Source: DATKZS01 sp035527835 [NCBI: bacterium]
GTDB taxonomy: Bacteria > RBG-13-61-14
Assembly: GCA_035527835.1 (NCBI GenBank)
Contig: DATKZS010000051.1
Location: 1-14,545, forward strand
DNA: 14,545 bases
Direction of reading: 5' to 3'
Under the pieces are notes generated by a model, which saw only the letters and a list, made by a program, of their open reading frames with translations, had not been told where the DNA came from and did not search any database. Positions 1 through 6,473 of this stretch are shown here, piece by piece (position 1 is the first letter of the stretch; every line of letters begins with the position of its first letter). Both the position numbers and the translations under genes were made by a program.

Positions 1-76
1 CCGGTTCGCCAAGCCGGTTGGGGCCAACGCTCCGGAGCTGTTCTTTGCCGGGCCGCCAAGAAACATCAGGTTTTAC

Positions 77-109
77 TTGGCGATCCTTGGCGCTCTTGGC
101 GTCTTGGCG
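77..109. repeat. Degenerate TTGGCG tandem repeat
   Basis: The hexamer TTGGCG occurs four times, at 77, 87, 96 and 104, with spacings of 10, 9 and 8 bases. The units are separated by short variable bases (atcc, ctc, tc). It lies in the leader of the first gene. Repeats of this look (gene-poor, short period, non-identical units) recur in every larger spacer of the window. Confidence 0.7.
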
Positions 110-162
110 GTTTTCTTACGGCCTATTTTGGACAAGAGTGAACCAGATCATAACTTTTTCTT

Positions 163-195
163 AATCCGTGTTTATCAGTGTTCATCTGTGGTTGT
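163..195. repeat. Degenerate GTG-phased repeat, 10-base period
   Basis: GTG trinucleotides sit at 168, 178 and 188, exactly 10 bases apart, inside units of the form GTGTTYATCW. The repeat ends about 13 bases before the Shine-Dalgarno of the first gene, so it would lie in the 5' untranslated leader or the core promoter. Confidence 0.6.
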
Positions 196-207
196 GTTGT
201 TTTACTG

Positions 208-216
208 AAAGGAGGT
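208..216 (+). promoter_or_regulatory. Strong Shine-Dalgarno of the first gene
   Basis: AAAGGAGGT is complementary to the 3' end of 16S rRNA and sits five bases (tcgag, counted after AGGAGG) before the ATG at 221. It fixes the start of the thiolase-like gene. Confidence 0.85.
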
Positions 217-220
217 CGAG

Positions 221-1411
221 ATGAGCAAAGGCGAGTTCGCGGTCATCGGCACGGGCGAGGTCCCGTGCGGGAATTTTCCGGAGCGGACCGAGTTCGAGAC
301 CGCCTACCGGGTTTGCAAGCTGGCGATCGAGGACGCGGGGATCAATAAGAACGAGATCGGGGCGGTGCTGTGCGCGCAGCACATCATGGGGAACGAGTAC
401 AACACGGAGGCGGTGTTCGGCCGCCTCCCGGAGGCCATCGGGGCGCGGGGATGCAAGATCACGTGCATGACCAGCTCGGGCGGGGCCTCGAGCTTCTCCA
501 TCCGCAAGACCGCCGAGGGCATCCTTCACTCCGGGGAGACAGACACGGTGCTGGTGGTCCATGCCCAGCGCTTCTCGCAGTTCACCATGAACGAGATGGC
601 CCAGTACTTCGCCATCGCCGGCTCGGACGAGGAGTGGGACGTGCCCTACGGCATGACCTACAACTCGCTGGCGGCCATGGTCACTCAAGCATATATGAAC
701 GCCACCGGCTCCACCCGCGAACAGGTGGCGGCGGTGGCCGTGGCCTGCCGCAAGTGGGCCATGCTCCAGCCCAATGCCATGTTCAACAAGAAAGAGATCA
801 CCGTTGAAAAAGTTCTCTCCACCAAGATGGTGGCTTGGCCGCTCACCAGCCTCATGTGCAACGTGCTCGCCGACGGCGGGTCAGCCTACATCATGACCAC
901 GGCGGAGAAGGCCCGGAAGGTCTGCAAGAAACCGGTCTATTTCCTTTCCGACGCCTCCGACTATTCCCACCGCTCCATCACCAGCGCCAAGGTCAGCGGT
1001 TTCGAGTCCCTGGCCCAATACTTGAAGCCCCTCGCGGACAAGGCCTATGAGCGGGCGGGGCTCGGGCCGGACGACATGGATATCTTCGAGATCTACGGCT
1101 CCTACCCCGGCATCCACCTCATCATCATGGACGCGCTCGGGTTTGTTGAGCCGGGCAAGTCGGGCGCGCTGGTGGAGGCCGGAGAAACCGGCCCGGGCGG
1201 GAAGTATCCGTGCACGACCAACGGCGAAGCCCTGTCCTTTGGACACACTGGAACCGGGGTGGGCTTCGGGCTGTTTGTCGAGGCCTGCCGCCAGCTCATG
1301 GGCAAGGCCGGCAAGGCCCAGGTGCCGAACGCCCGCTTCATCATCGAGAACACCGGCGGCGGCGCGTTCATGGACTGCCATTTCACGGTCCTGGGGAATG
1401 AGGTCCCTTAA
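221..1411 (+). CDS. SCP2-type thiolase-like protein, possibly an acyl-CoA aldolase
   Basis: This 396-residue cytoplasmic protein has the thiolase fold of the lipid-transfer/SCP2 group. Recognisable parts are the active-site loop near residues 80-90, the CNVLADGGSA segment (213-222), EIYGSYPG (290-297), NGEALSFGHTGTG (334-346, His342) and a Gly-rich C-terminal ENTGGG strand. In family members the loop reads Cys-x-Ser-Gly-Gly. Here it reads T84-S-S-G-G, so the nucleophilic Cys appears replaced by Thr84, with C82 two residues out of place. A DUF35 protein follows directly, as in the BbsAB thiolase and the Ltp2-ChsH2 aldolase. Lack of the Cys is a known feature of Ltp2, which performs retro-aldol cleavage of a beta-hydroxyacyl-CoA. 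Thiolase superfamily membership is secure; aldolase activity is inference. The start is set by the Shine-Dalgarno at 208-216. Confidence 0.88.
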   Translation: MSKGEFAVIGTGEVPCGNFPERTEFETAYRVCKLAIEDAGINKNEIGAVLCAQHIMGNEYNTEAVFGRLPEAIGARGCKITCMTSSGGASSFSIRKTAEGILHSGETDTVLVVHAQRFSQFTMNEMAQYFAIAGSDEEWDVPYGMTYNSLAAMVTQAYMNATGSTREQVAAVAVACRKWAMLQPNAMFNKKEITVEKVLSTKMVAWPLTSLMCNVLADGGSAYIMTTAEKARKVCKKPVYFLSDASDYSHRSITSAKVSGFESLAQYLKPLADKAYERAGLGPDDMDIFEIYGSYPGIHLIIMDALGFVEPGKSGALVEAGETGPGGKYPCTTNGEALSFGHTGTGVGFGLFVEACRQLMGKAGKAQVPNARFIIENTGGGAFMDCHFTVLGNEVP

Positions 1412-1423
1412 GTATTTTTCTCG

Positions 1424-1447
1424 CACCGAGGCACAGAGATCACGGAG
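1424..1447. repeat. Degenerate CAC/GAG short repeat
   Basis: In the 56-base gap between the first two genes, GAG occurs at 1428, 1436 and 1445 (spacing 8 and 9), each preceded by an AC-rich triplet. It lies immediately upstream of the ribosome binding site GAGGAG (1455-1460) of the DUF35 gene. Confidence 0.5.
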
Positions 1448-1467
1448 CTAAGAAGAGGAGAGATCAA

Positions 1468-1914
1468 ATGGGAATTAAAGAATTATTAAATCTGTCGGAC
1501 GAGGAAGTGAAAAAGCCCATGCCCAAGCCGTCGAAATGGTCAAAGCCTTTCTGGGACGCGGCCAAACAGCACCGGCTCGTGCTCAAGCGCTGCAAGGACT
1601 GCGGCCGTATTGACCATCCGCCTTACCTCTACTGCACCAACTGCCAGAGCGATAATAGCGAATGGGTGGCGGCTCAAGGAAAGGCCAAGCTTTACGCCTA
1701 TGCCATCAATGAGTACATGGTGCCCTTCCCGTTCTGGGACGACATGCCTTATGTAGTGGCGATGGTGGACCTGCCGGAAGGCGTACGCATGATCTCCAAC
1801 ATCATCGAGTGCGACAAGGACAAGCTTAAAAACGGCATGGAGCTGGAGGTGGTGTTTGACGACGTATCGCCGGAGTTCACGCTGCCCAAGTGGAGGCCGG
1901 CGGGAAGAAAGTAG
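1468..1914 (+). CDS. DUF35 Zn-ribbon/OB-fold protein, partner of the thiolase-like protein
   Basis: This small protein of 148 residues has the two-part DUF35 layout. After an N-terminal helix (about 20-38) comes a rubredoxin-like zinc ribbon with ligands C42, C45, C56 and C59. An OB-fold follows from about residue 68 to the end, ending in a FTLPKWRP-type strand. In known systems such proteins bind thiolase-fold enzymes: BbsA with BbsB in toluene degradation, the DUF35 domain of ChsH2 with Ltp2 in steroid degradation, and the archaeal acetoacetyl-CoA thiolase/HMG-CoA synthase complex. There it shapes the CoA tunnel or is needed for activity. Adjacency to the thiolase-like gene strongly suggests a heteromeric complex here. 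The ATG at 1468 has GAGGAG seven bases upstream. Its stop codon lies inside a heptad repeat. Confidence 0.9.
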   Translation: MGIKELLNLSDEEVKKPMPKPSKWSKPFWDAAKQHRLVLKRCKDCGRIDHPPYLYCTNCQSDNSEWVAAQGKAKLYAYAINEYMVPFPFWDDMPYVVAMVDLPEGVRMISNIIECDKDKLKNGMELEVVFDDVSPEFTLPKWRPAGRK

Positions 1915-1937
1915 CCAGTAGCAAGCAGCCAGTAGCC
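1910..1937. repeat. Four-unit heptad repeat AGYAGCM across a stop codon
   Basis: The units AGTAGCC, AGTAGCA, AGCAGCC and AGTAGCC follow each other with no gaps (1910, 1917, 1924, 1931). The TAG at 1912-1914 that ends the DUF35 gene is part of the first unit, so the repeat begins inside the coding sequence and fills the gap to the next gene. Confidence 0.75.
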
Positions 1938-1946
1938 AGGGGAAGA

Positions 1947-3035
1947 ATGGAGAAGGGAGACAGACTGCGGCGGGCCGATCCGTGGAGACAGACTTTCGAG
2001 CTTCGGCGAGAGAACCCGGGCCGGGAAATAACCGACCACTTGCCCGCGCTGGAGATTGATCCGGCGGCGCTCGACGCCTATTCCGAGGCGGATCCGCTGC
2101 CGGAGCTGCCGGGCGCGATGAAGAACAAGCTCATGCTGATCGCCAGGCTGGAGGCGCCGAAGTGGGCGAAGCGCGGCAAGCTCGGCGATTATGGATGGGG
2201 CGCGGGCCGGAGCATTTTGCGCATGGACCTGGGGCAGACGTTATTCGAGAGAAAGGTCGCCCCTCAAAAGGCCCCGGACCTGAACCAGCTCAAGCGGGAG
2301 ATCAGGGAATTCGCGAAAAGCGTGGGCTACGGCCTTTGCGGATTCACCCGCATTGATCGGCGGTTTATCGCCGAGGGGCGGGACGACAAGTTTCCCTACG
2401 ACGCGGCCGTGGTCCTGGGCATGGAGATGGACCGGGGCCTGCTGGAGGAGGTCCCCTTTCCCGGACGCCGGCTCTTTGACTTCGAGGTCTACGTGGAGAG
2501 CGGACGGCGGGTGTTCGAGGTGGCCAGGTTCATAAGGTCGCGCGGATACCGCTGTCACGCGCGCGTGCCCTTTGACGGCTGGGTCAAGTACCCGCCGCAC
2601 GCCATCATGGCCGGGCTGGGCGAGCTGGGAGCGCAGGGCGTGGTCATCACCAAAGAGTACGGGCCGCGGCAGCGCTGGACCATGATCAGCGTGGACGCGG
2701 ACCTGGACCCGGACGAGCCGGTGGACCTCGGGATGGCCGAATATTGCGACCAATGCATGATCTGCGTCAACGCCTGTCCGGGCCGGGCCATCACCCGCGA
2801 GCGCATCTGGTGGAGAGGGGTGTTGAAGCGGAAAAACAACGACGCGCGCTGCTTCCCGATCTTCAGGAAGTACGAGGGTTGCGGCATTTGTTTAAAGGTC
2901 TGCCCCATCAACCGCCACGGCTACGAGGCGTGCATGGAGGCGTATCAAAAGGACGGGACGGTGCTGGGCAAGCAAGGTCCGGGCGCGGCCGAATTCGGCG
3001 GCCCGGAGGGAGCGGGAGAAAGGAGAACGGAATGA
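1947..3035 (+). CDS. QueG/reductive-dehalogenase-like protein with two [4Fe-4S] clusters
   Basis: The product is 362 residues from the ATG at 1947. The central region (about 115-260, with GYGLCGFTRID at 127-137) resembles the cobalamin-binding core of epoxyqueuosine reductase and RdhA-type proteins. A bacterial ferredoxin-like segment follows, with C267, C270, C273, C277 and C302, C312, C315, C319 positioned for two [4Fe-4S] clusters. There is no Tat or Sec signal, so it should be cytoplasmic, unlike respiratory RdhA. The first ~105 residues are an Arg/Pro-rich extension I do not recognise. An in-frame ATG at 1890 would add 19 residues, but these overlap the DUF35 gene and encode the heptad repeat, so 1947 is preferred. 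The stop overlaps the next start (ATGA). Reductase or electron-transfer role is likely; substrate and corrinoid content are unknown. Confidence 0.72.
   Translation: MEKGDRLRRADPWRQTFELRRENPGREITDHLPALEIDPAALDAYSEADPLPELPGAMKNKLMLIARLEAPKWAKRGKLGDYGWGAGRSILRMDLGQTLFERKVAPQKAPDLNQLKREIREFAKSVGYGLCGFTRIDRRFIAEGRDDKFPYDAAVVLGMEMDRGLLEEVPFPGRRLFDFEVYVESGRRVFEVARFIRSRGYRCHARVPFDGWVKYPPHAIMAGLGELGAQGVVITKEYGPRQRWTMISVDADLDPDEPVDLGMAEYCDQCMICVNACPGRAITRERIWWRGVLKRKNNDARCFPIFRKYEGCGICLKVCPINRHGYEACMEAYQKDGTVLGKQGPGAAEFGGPEGAGERRTE
3019..3025 (+). promoter_or_regulatory. Shine-Dalgarno deciding the enoyl-CoA hydratase start
   Basis: AAAGGAG lies six bases before the ATG at 3032. It supports this start over upstream in-frame codons that reach back to 2744 and would code an Arg/His-rich stretch out of frame with the ferredoxin gene. 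Confidence 0.75.
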
Positions 3036-3832
3036 GCGGCGAATACCAAACCCTGCTTTATGAGGTCTCGGGTCCGGAAAACAGCGTCTGCACCATCACC
3101 CTGAACCGGCCGGAACAACGGAACGCCATCAACCGGGAGATGGCCGCGGAGATGCTGGACGCCTTCCGGCGGGTGCGCGACGAGCCGGGCGTCAAGGTGG
3201 TGGTGTTCACGGGCGCGGGCAAGTCCTTCTGCTCGGGCGGAGACCTCTCGGTCCTGCCCACGTTCAACCACCAGACCGTCATGGACTGGCTCGCCCGCAC
3301 CGGCTACGACATCATCCACAACATCACCGAGAGCGAGAAGATCGTGGTGGCCAAGGTCAAGGGCCACTGCCTGGCCGGCGGGCTCGAGCTGGCCCTGGCC
3401 TGCGACCTGATCTACGCCAGCGAGAAGACCAAATTCGGCGTCACCGAGATCACCATGGGCATCCTGCCCGGCTGGGGCGGCACCGCGCGCCTGGCCCGGA
3501 CCATGCCCATCTTCCGCGCCCGCGAGATCCTGCTCACCGGACGCAAGGACTACACGGCCCGCGACGTCTACGACATGGGACTGCTGACCCGGGTCTTTAC
3601 CGAGGACGAGTTCGACCGAAAGGTGGATGAAGTGGTGAAGGACCTGGCCCTGAAGTCCGCGGACGCGCTGCGCATGGGCAAGAGCGTGATCAACCGGTCG
3701 TTCGAGGGGATCAACTGGGACGCGGCCATGACCCTGGAACGCAACGCCATCATGTGGCTCTTCTACTCGGACTATGCCACCAACCTGCGCAAATTCGCGC
3801 TGGCCGCCCTGGAGCAAAAGAAAAAAACGTGA
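3032..3832 (+). CDS. Enoyl-CoA hydratase/isomerase (crotonase family)
   Basis: This 266-residue protein has the usual crotonase length. The NRPEQRNAIN segment (25-34) and the oxyanion-hole loops FCSGGD (66-71) and GHCLAGG (111-117) are present. Both catalytic glutamates of true hydratases are found at the expected 20-residue spacing: E119 in GGLELALACD and E139 in FGVTEI, followed by LPGWGGT. It should therefore add water to a 2-enoyl-CoA, giving a 3-hydroxyacyl-CoA in the cytoplasm. It starts within the stop of the preceding gene (ATGA, 3032-3035), so translation is probably coupled. No 3-hydroxyacyl-CoA dehydrogenase gene accompanies it. Substrate specificity cannot be read from the sequence. 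Confidence 0.92.
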   Translation: MSGEYQTLLYEVSGPENSVCTITLNRPEQRNAINREMAAEMLDAFRRVRDEPGVKVVVFTGAGKSFCSGGDLSVLPTFNHQTVMDWLARTGYDIIHNITESEKIVVAKVKGHCLAGGLELALACDLIYASEKTKFGVTEITMGILPGWGGTARLARTMPIFRAREILLTGRKDYTARDVYDMGLLTRVFTEDEFDRKVDEVVKDLALKSADALRMGKSVINRSFEGINWDAAMTLERNAIMWLFYSDYATNLRKFALAALEQKKKT

Positions 3833-3869
3833 CCGCGACCCAAGGCGTCCGCGCTAAGAGGAGGGACCC

Positions 3870-5033
3870 ATGGATTTTTCATTGACCGAGACCCAGTTGC
3901 TGCTCAAGGACCAGATGGAGAGGTTCTGCAAGAAGGAGCTGAATTACGAGTACGTCAAGTGGATGGATGAGAACGTGGACTTTCCGCCCGACGAGCTGTG
4001 GAAAAAATTCATCGCCCTCGGGATCTTCAGCGGGCCGGTGGCCGAGGAGTACGGCGGCCAGGGGCTCGGACAGGTGGACGCCATGGTGGGTTTCGAGCAG
4101 ATCTGCAAATGCTCTTTGTCCGTGGCCAACGCCATCGGCGCCACCATCGGCTTCGGGGTCCGCTTCATTTCCGAGCTGGGGACCAAGGAACAGAAGGAAT
4201 TTTTTCTTCCCCGGCTGGGCGAGGGCAAGCTGAAATTCTGCATGGCGCTGACCGAGCCCGCGGGCGGCACGGACATCCTGGGCGCCATTTCCTCGTTTGC
4301 CGAGGACAAGGGAGACCGCTGGGTCTTGAACGGCCAGAAGATGTTCATCACCGGCGCGCACGTGGCCGACTACATGGTGGTGATCGCCAAGACCGAGAGA
4401 GACGCGAAGCCTTCCAAGTCGCTGAGCATTTTTCTGGTGGACGCCAAGAGCGCGGGGATCAAGACCACCAAGGTCCCCAAAATCAGCTTTCATCATTGCG
4501 ATTCGGTCGGGATTTTTTTCGAGGACGTCGAAATTCCTCAGGAAAACATCCTGGGCCGGCGCGGCGCGGGGTGGTATGACATGCTGACCGTGCTCAACCC
4601 GGAGCGCATCGGAGTGGCCATGATGGGGGTCGGGATCATCGCCGCGATCTATGAATATGTTTTCAAGTACGTCCAGGAGCGGCAGGCGTTCGGCGGACCC
4701 ATCAGCCGCTTCCAGATCCTGCAGCATTACCTGGCCGACATGTACTGCAACCTGGAGAACTCCAGGAACCTGACCTACAAGACCGCCTGGCTTTGCGATC
4801 ACGGCAAGCCGTATCACCTGGAAGCCACCATGGCCAAGCTGGTGGCGGCGCAGGGCGCCATGCACGCGGCGGTGCACGGCGCGGAGATCATGGGCGGCTA
4901 CGGCATCTGCAAGGAATACCCGATCCAGATGTACGCCCGCGACGCCTTCCAGATCCAGTTTTCGCCGATCTCGAACGAGATGAGCAAGAACATGCTCATG
5001 CAGTTCCAGGGCCTGCCCAAGTCCTGGGCCTAG
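3870..5033 (+). CDS. Acyl-CoA dehydrogenase with IVD/LCAD-type catalytic Glu
   Basis: A 387-residue FAD enzyme with N-terminal helical, middle beta and C-terminal helical domains. Signatures are CMALTEPAGGTD (124-135), WVLNGQKMFITG (151-162), RQAFGGPISRFQ (271-282) and MGGYGICKEYPIQMYARDA (341-359). In most acyl-CoA dehydrogenases the base is the Glu of an IYEGT motif after the RDA segment. Here that place reads FSPIS, with no Glu. Instead Glu245 in LNPERIGVA matches the alternative position used by isovaleryl-CoA and long-chain acyl-CoA dehydrogenases. It should form an alpha,beta-double bond in an acyl-CoA, perhaps a branched or bulky one, and pass electrons to ETF encoded elsewhere. AAGAGGAGGG (3856-3865) precedes the ATG by four bases. 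Confidence 0.92.
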   Translation: MDFSLTETQLLLKDQMERFCKKELNYEYVKWMDENVDFPPDELWKKFIALGIFSGPVAEEYGGQGLGQVDAMVGFEQICKCSLSVANAIGATIGFGVRFISELGTKEQKEFFLPRLGEGKLKFCMALTEPAGGTDILGAISSFAEDKGDRWVLNGQKMFITGAHVADYMVVIAKTERDAKPSKSLSIFLVDAKSAGIKTTKVPKISFHHCDSVGIFFEDVEIPQENILGRRGAGWYDMLTVLNPERIGVAMMGVGIIAAIYEYVFKYVQERQAFGGPISRFQILQHYLADMYCNLENSRNLTYKTAWLCDHGKPYHLEATMAKLVAAQGAMHAAVHGAEIMGGYGICKEYPIQMYARDAFQIQFSPISNEMSKNMLMQFQGLPKSWA

Positions 5034-5052
5034 CCGCGCCGCGGGCGCAAGG

Positions 5053-5059
5053 AAAGGAG
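5053..5059 (+). promoter_or_regulatory. Shine-Dalgarno deciding the OYE-family start
   Basis: AAAGGAG sits six bases before the ATG at 5066. The reading frame stays open upstream to 4793, inside the dehydrogenase gene, but that part is an Arg/His-rich out-of-frame shadow. The ribosome binding site and the canonical OYE N-terminus (LFEPIQIGDCELKNRV) both mark 5066. Confidence 0.8.
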
Positions 5060-5065
5060 CACCCC

Positions 5066-6448
5066 ATGAGCTATGATAAACTCTTCGAGCCGATTCAAAT
5101 CGGCGACTGCGAGCTCAAGAACCGCGTCGCCATGTCGCCCATGAACATGACCTATTCCGCGCCCTTCGGGTACATGAGCCTGCAAAGCCTGGCCTGGTAC
5201 GCCACCCGGGCCAAGGGCGGCTTCGGCCTCATCATCACCGAGTGCGTGGTGGTCAACCCCCACCGCTGGCGCGGATGCGACGCCCTTAACCCCGCCCTCT
5301 TCACCGACGTGCGCCAGGCCCGGCATTTGAGCGAGCTCGTGAACCTGATCCACACTTATGACCGCACCCGGATTTTCATCCAGTTGAGTCCCGGGTGGGG
5401 GCGGCAGGGACACCCCAACCTCGACCAGCCCGACGTGCCCAGCGCCGCGCCCTCGCCCGTGCCCATGCGCACCGACGTCAGGAACCTCAACAAGGGCTGG
5501 GAGCGGCAGGTGAAGAGAGTGGCGCCCGAGATCGTGGCCCTGGTCGGCGGCGACTTCGACAAAATCAGGGCGATGAGCGACGACCAGTACGCGCTCCTGG
5601 AAAAGGTCATCATCGAGGCGCTCGCGAAAAAGGCGCCGGAGCTTTTGCACGTGGTGGTGGGGGAGACCCCGCGCGAGCTCCGCCGGGACGAGATCGTGGA
5701 CCTGGAGGACCGCATGGCCGCGCAGGCCGAGGCGTCCTTCAAGCTCGGGTTCGACGGCGTCGAAATCCACAGCCCCCACGGGTACCTCATCCACCAGTTC
5801 CTGTCGCCCCGCATGAACCTCCGCCATGACGAGTACGGCGGGTCCCTGGAAAACCGCGGCCGGTTCCTCGTCAACATCATCAAGAAAATCCGGGCCCGGG
5901 TCGGGCCGGACAAGCCGGTGGGGGCCCGCTTCTCCGGCGACGAGAAGGTTCCCGGCGGCCTCTCCCGCGACGAGGCCAGGCAGTTCGTCGCGATGGCGGC
6001 GGCGGCCGGGATGAACTACGTCAACATCTCCCAGGGATGCTACGAGAACCCGGGCGCCTTCGCGCCCGACGGGGAGGACGAGTTCACCCAGTACGGGCCC
6101 GGGTTCAAGCAAGCGGGCGGGGTGCCCGTGGTCACGCCCGGCTTTATCCATCCCGAGACCGCCAACGAGGCCGTGCAGGCGGGCTCTACCGATGTCATCT
6201 CGCTCGGCCGGCAGGCCATCGCCGATCCTTACTGGCCGGCCAAGACCCAGGCCGGGCGCGAGAAGGACATCGTGAAATGCACAAGATGCAACCAGTGTTA
6301 CATGAACCTCTTCGAGCCAAGATGGATCACCTGCAAGGCCAACCCCACCGCCGGGTTCGAGAAGTTCTATCCCGAACTGTGGATCAGGAACTCGCCCCAT
6401 GAAAAGAAAGCCCAGAAGTTCATGGCCAAGGCCAAGGGCCTGATCTGA
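5066..6448 (+). CDS. OYE/2,4-dienoyl-CoA reductase-like Fe-S flavoprotein, single-domain
   Basis: This 460-residue protein begins as an FMN-binding TIM barrel of the old yellow enzyme family: LFEPIQIGDCELKNR (6-20), VEIHSPHGYLIHQFLSP (232-248), YGGSLENRGRF (257-267). A [4Fe-4S] site follows, C405-x2-C408-x2-C411-x11-C423, the spacing seen in FadH and trimethylamine dehydrogenase. Those relatives continue with FAD and NAD(P) domains to about 670-730 residues. This one ends about 37 residues after the last Cys, so it needs another protein to deliver electrons. A segment of about 60 extra residues (about 134-200) sits before the usual TPREL helix. Reduction of a C=C bond conjugated to a carbonyl, or its reversal, is the likely chemistry. 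The neighbouring ferredoxin-like protein is one possible electron partner. Confidence 0.88.
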   Translation: MSYDKLFEPIQIGDCELKNRVAMSPMNMTYSAPFGYMSLQSLAWYATRAKGGFGLIITECVVVNPHRWRGCDALNPALFTDVRQARHLSELVNLIHTYDRTRIFIQLSPGWGRQGHPNLDQPDVPSAAPSPVPMRTDVRNLNKGWERQVKRVAPEIVALVGGDFDKIRAMSDDQYALLEKVIIEALAKKAPELLHVVVGETPRELRRDEIVDLEDRMAAQAEASFKLGFDGVEIHSPHGYLIHQFLSPRMNLRHDEYGGSLENRGRFLVNIIKKIRARVGPDKPVGARFSGDEKVPGGLSRDEARQFVAMAAAAGMNYVNISQGCYENPGAFAPDGEDEFTQYGPGFKQAGGVPVVTPGFIHPETANEAVQAGSTDVISLGRQAIADPYWPAKTQAGREKDIVKCTRCNQCYMNLFEPRWITCKANPTAGFEKFYPELWIRNSPHEKKAQKFMAKAKGLI

Positions 6449-6473
6449 CGGCCCCGCAAGAGAGGATTGACCG

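Larger units (their letters stand above)
1..220. other. Leader region upstream of the operon
   Basis: No gene can be supported here. The stretch holds two degenerate tandem repeats (77-109 and 163-195), an AT-rich patch around 150-165 and the Shine-Dalgarno of the first gene. One forward frame is open from the window edge to a TGA at 206-208, but it has no Met and runs straight through both repeats, so it is probably not coding. The first ~60 bases could be the tail of an upstream gene that lies outside the window. A very weak promoter-like pair, TTGGAC at 128-133 and TAACTT at 151-156 with 17 bases between, is the only sigma70-like candidate seen; it matches consensus poorly. Confidence 0.5.

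Noticed and set aside
2-208. C-terminal fragment of an upstream gene
   Set aside because: The frame has no Met and runs through two noncoding-type repeats up to the Shine-Dalgarno of the next gene; all three forward frames are open over the first ~130 bases, so openness carries no information.
2744-3031. In-frame N-terminal extension of the enoyl-CoA hydratase
   Set aside because: The extra residues are Arg/Gly/His-rich, overlap the ferredoxin-type gene out of frame, and a good Shine-Dalgarno at 3019-3025 marks the ATG at 3032 where the crotonase domain begins.
4793-5065. In-frame N-terminal extension of the OYE-like protein
   Set aside because: It overlaps the conserved end of the acyl-CoA dehydrogenase in another frame; the start at 5066 has its own ribosome binding site and the canonical OYE N-terminus.
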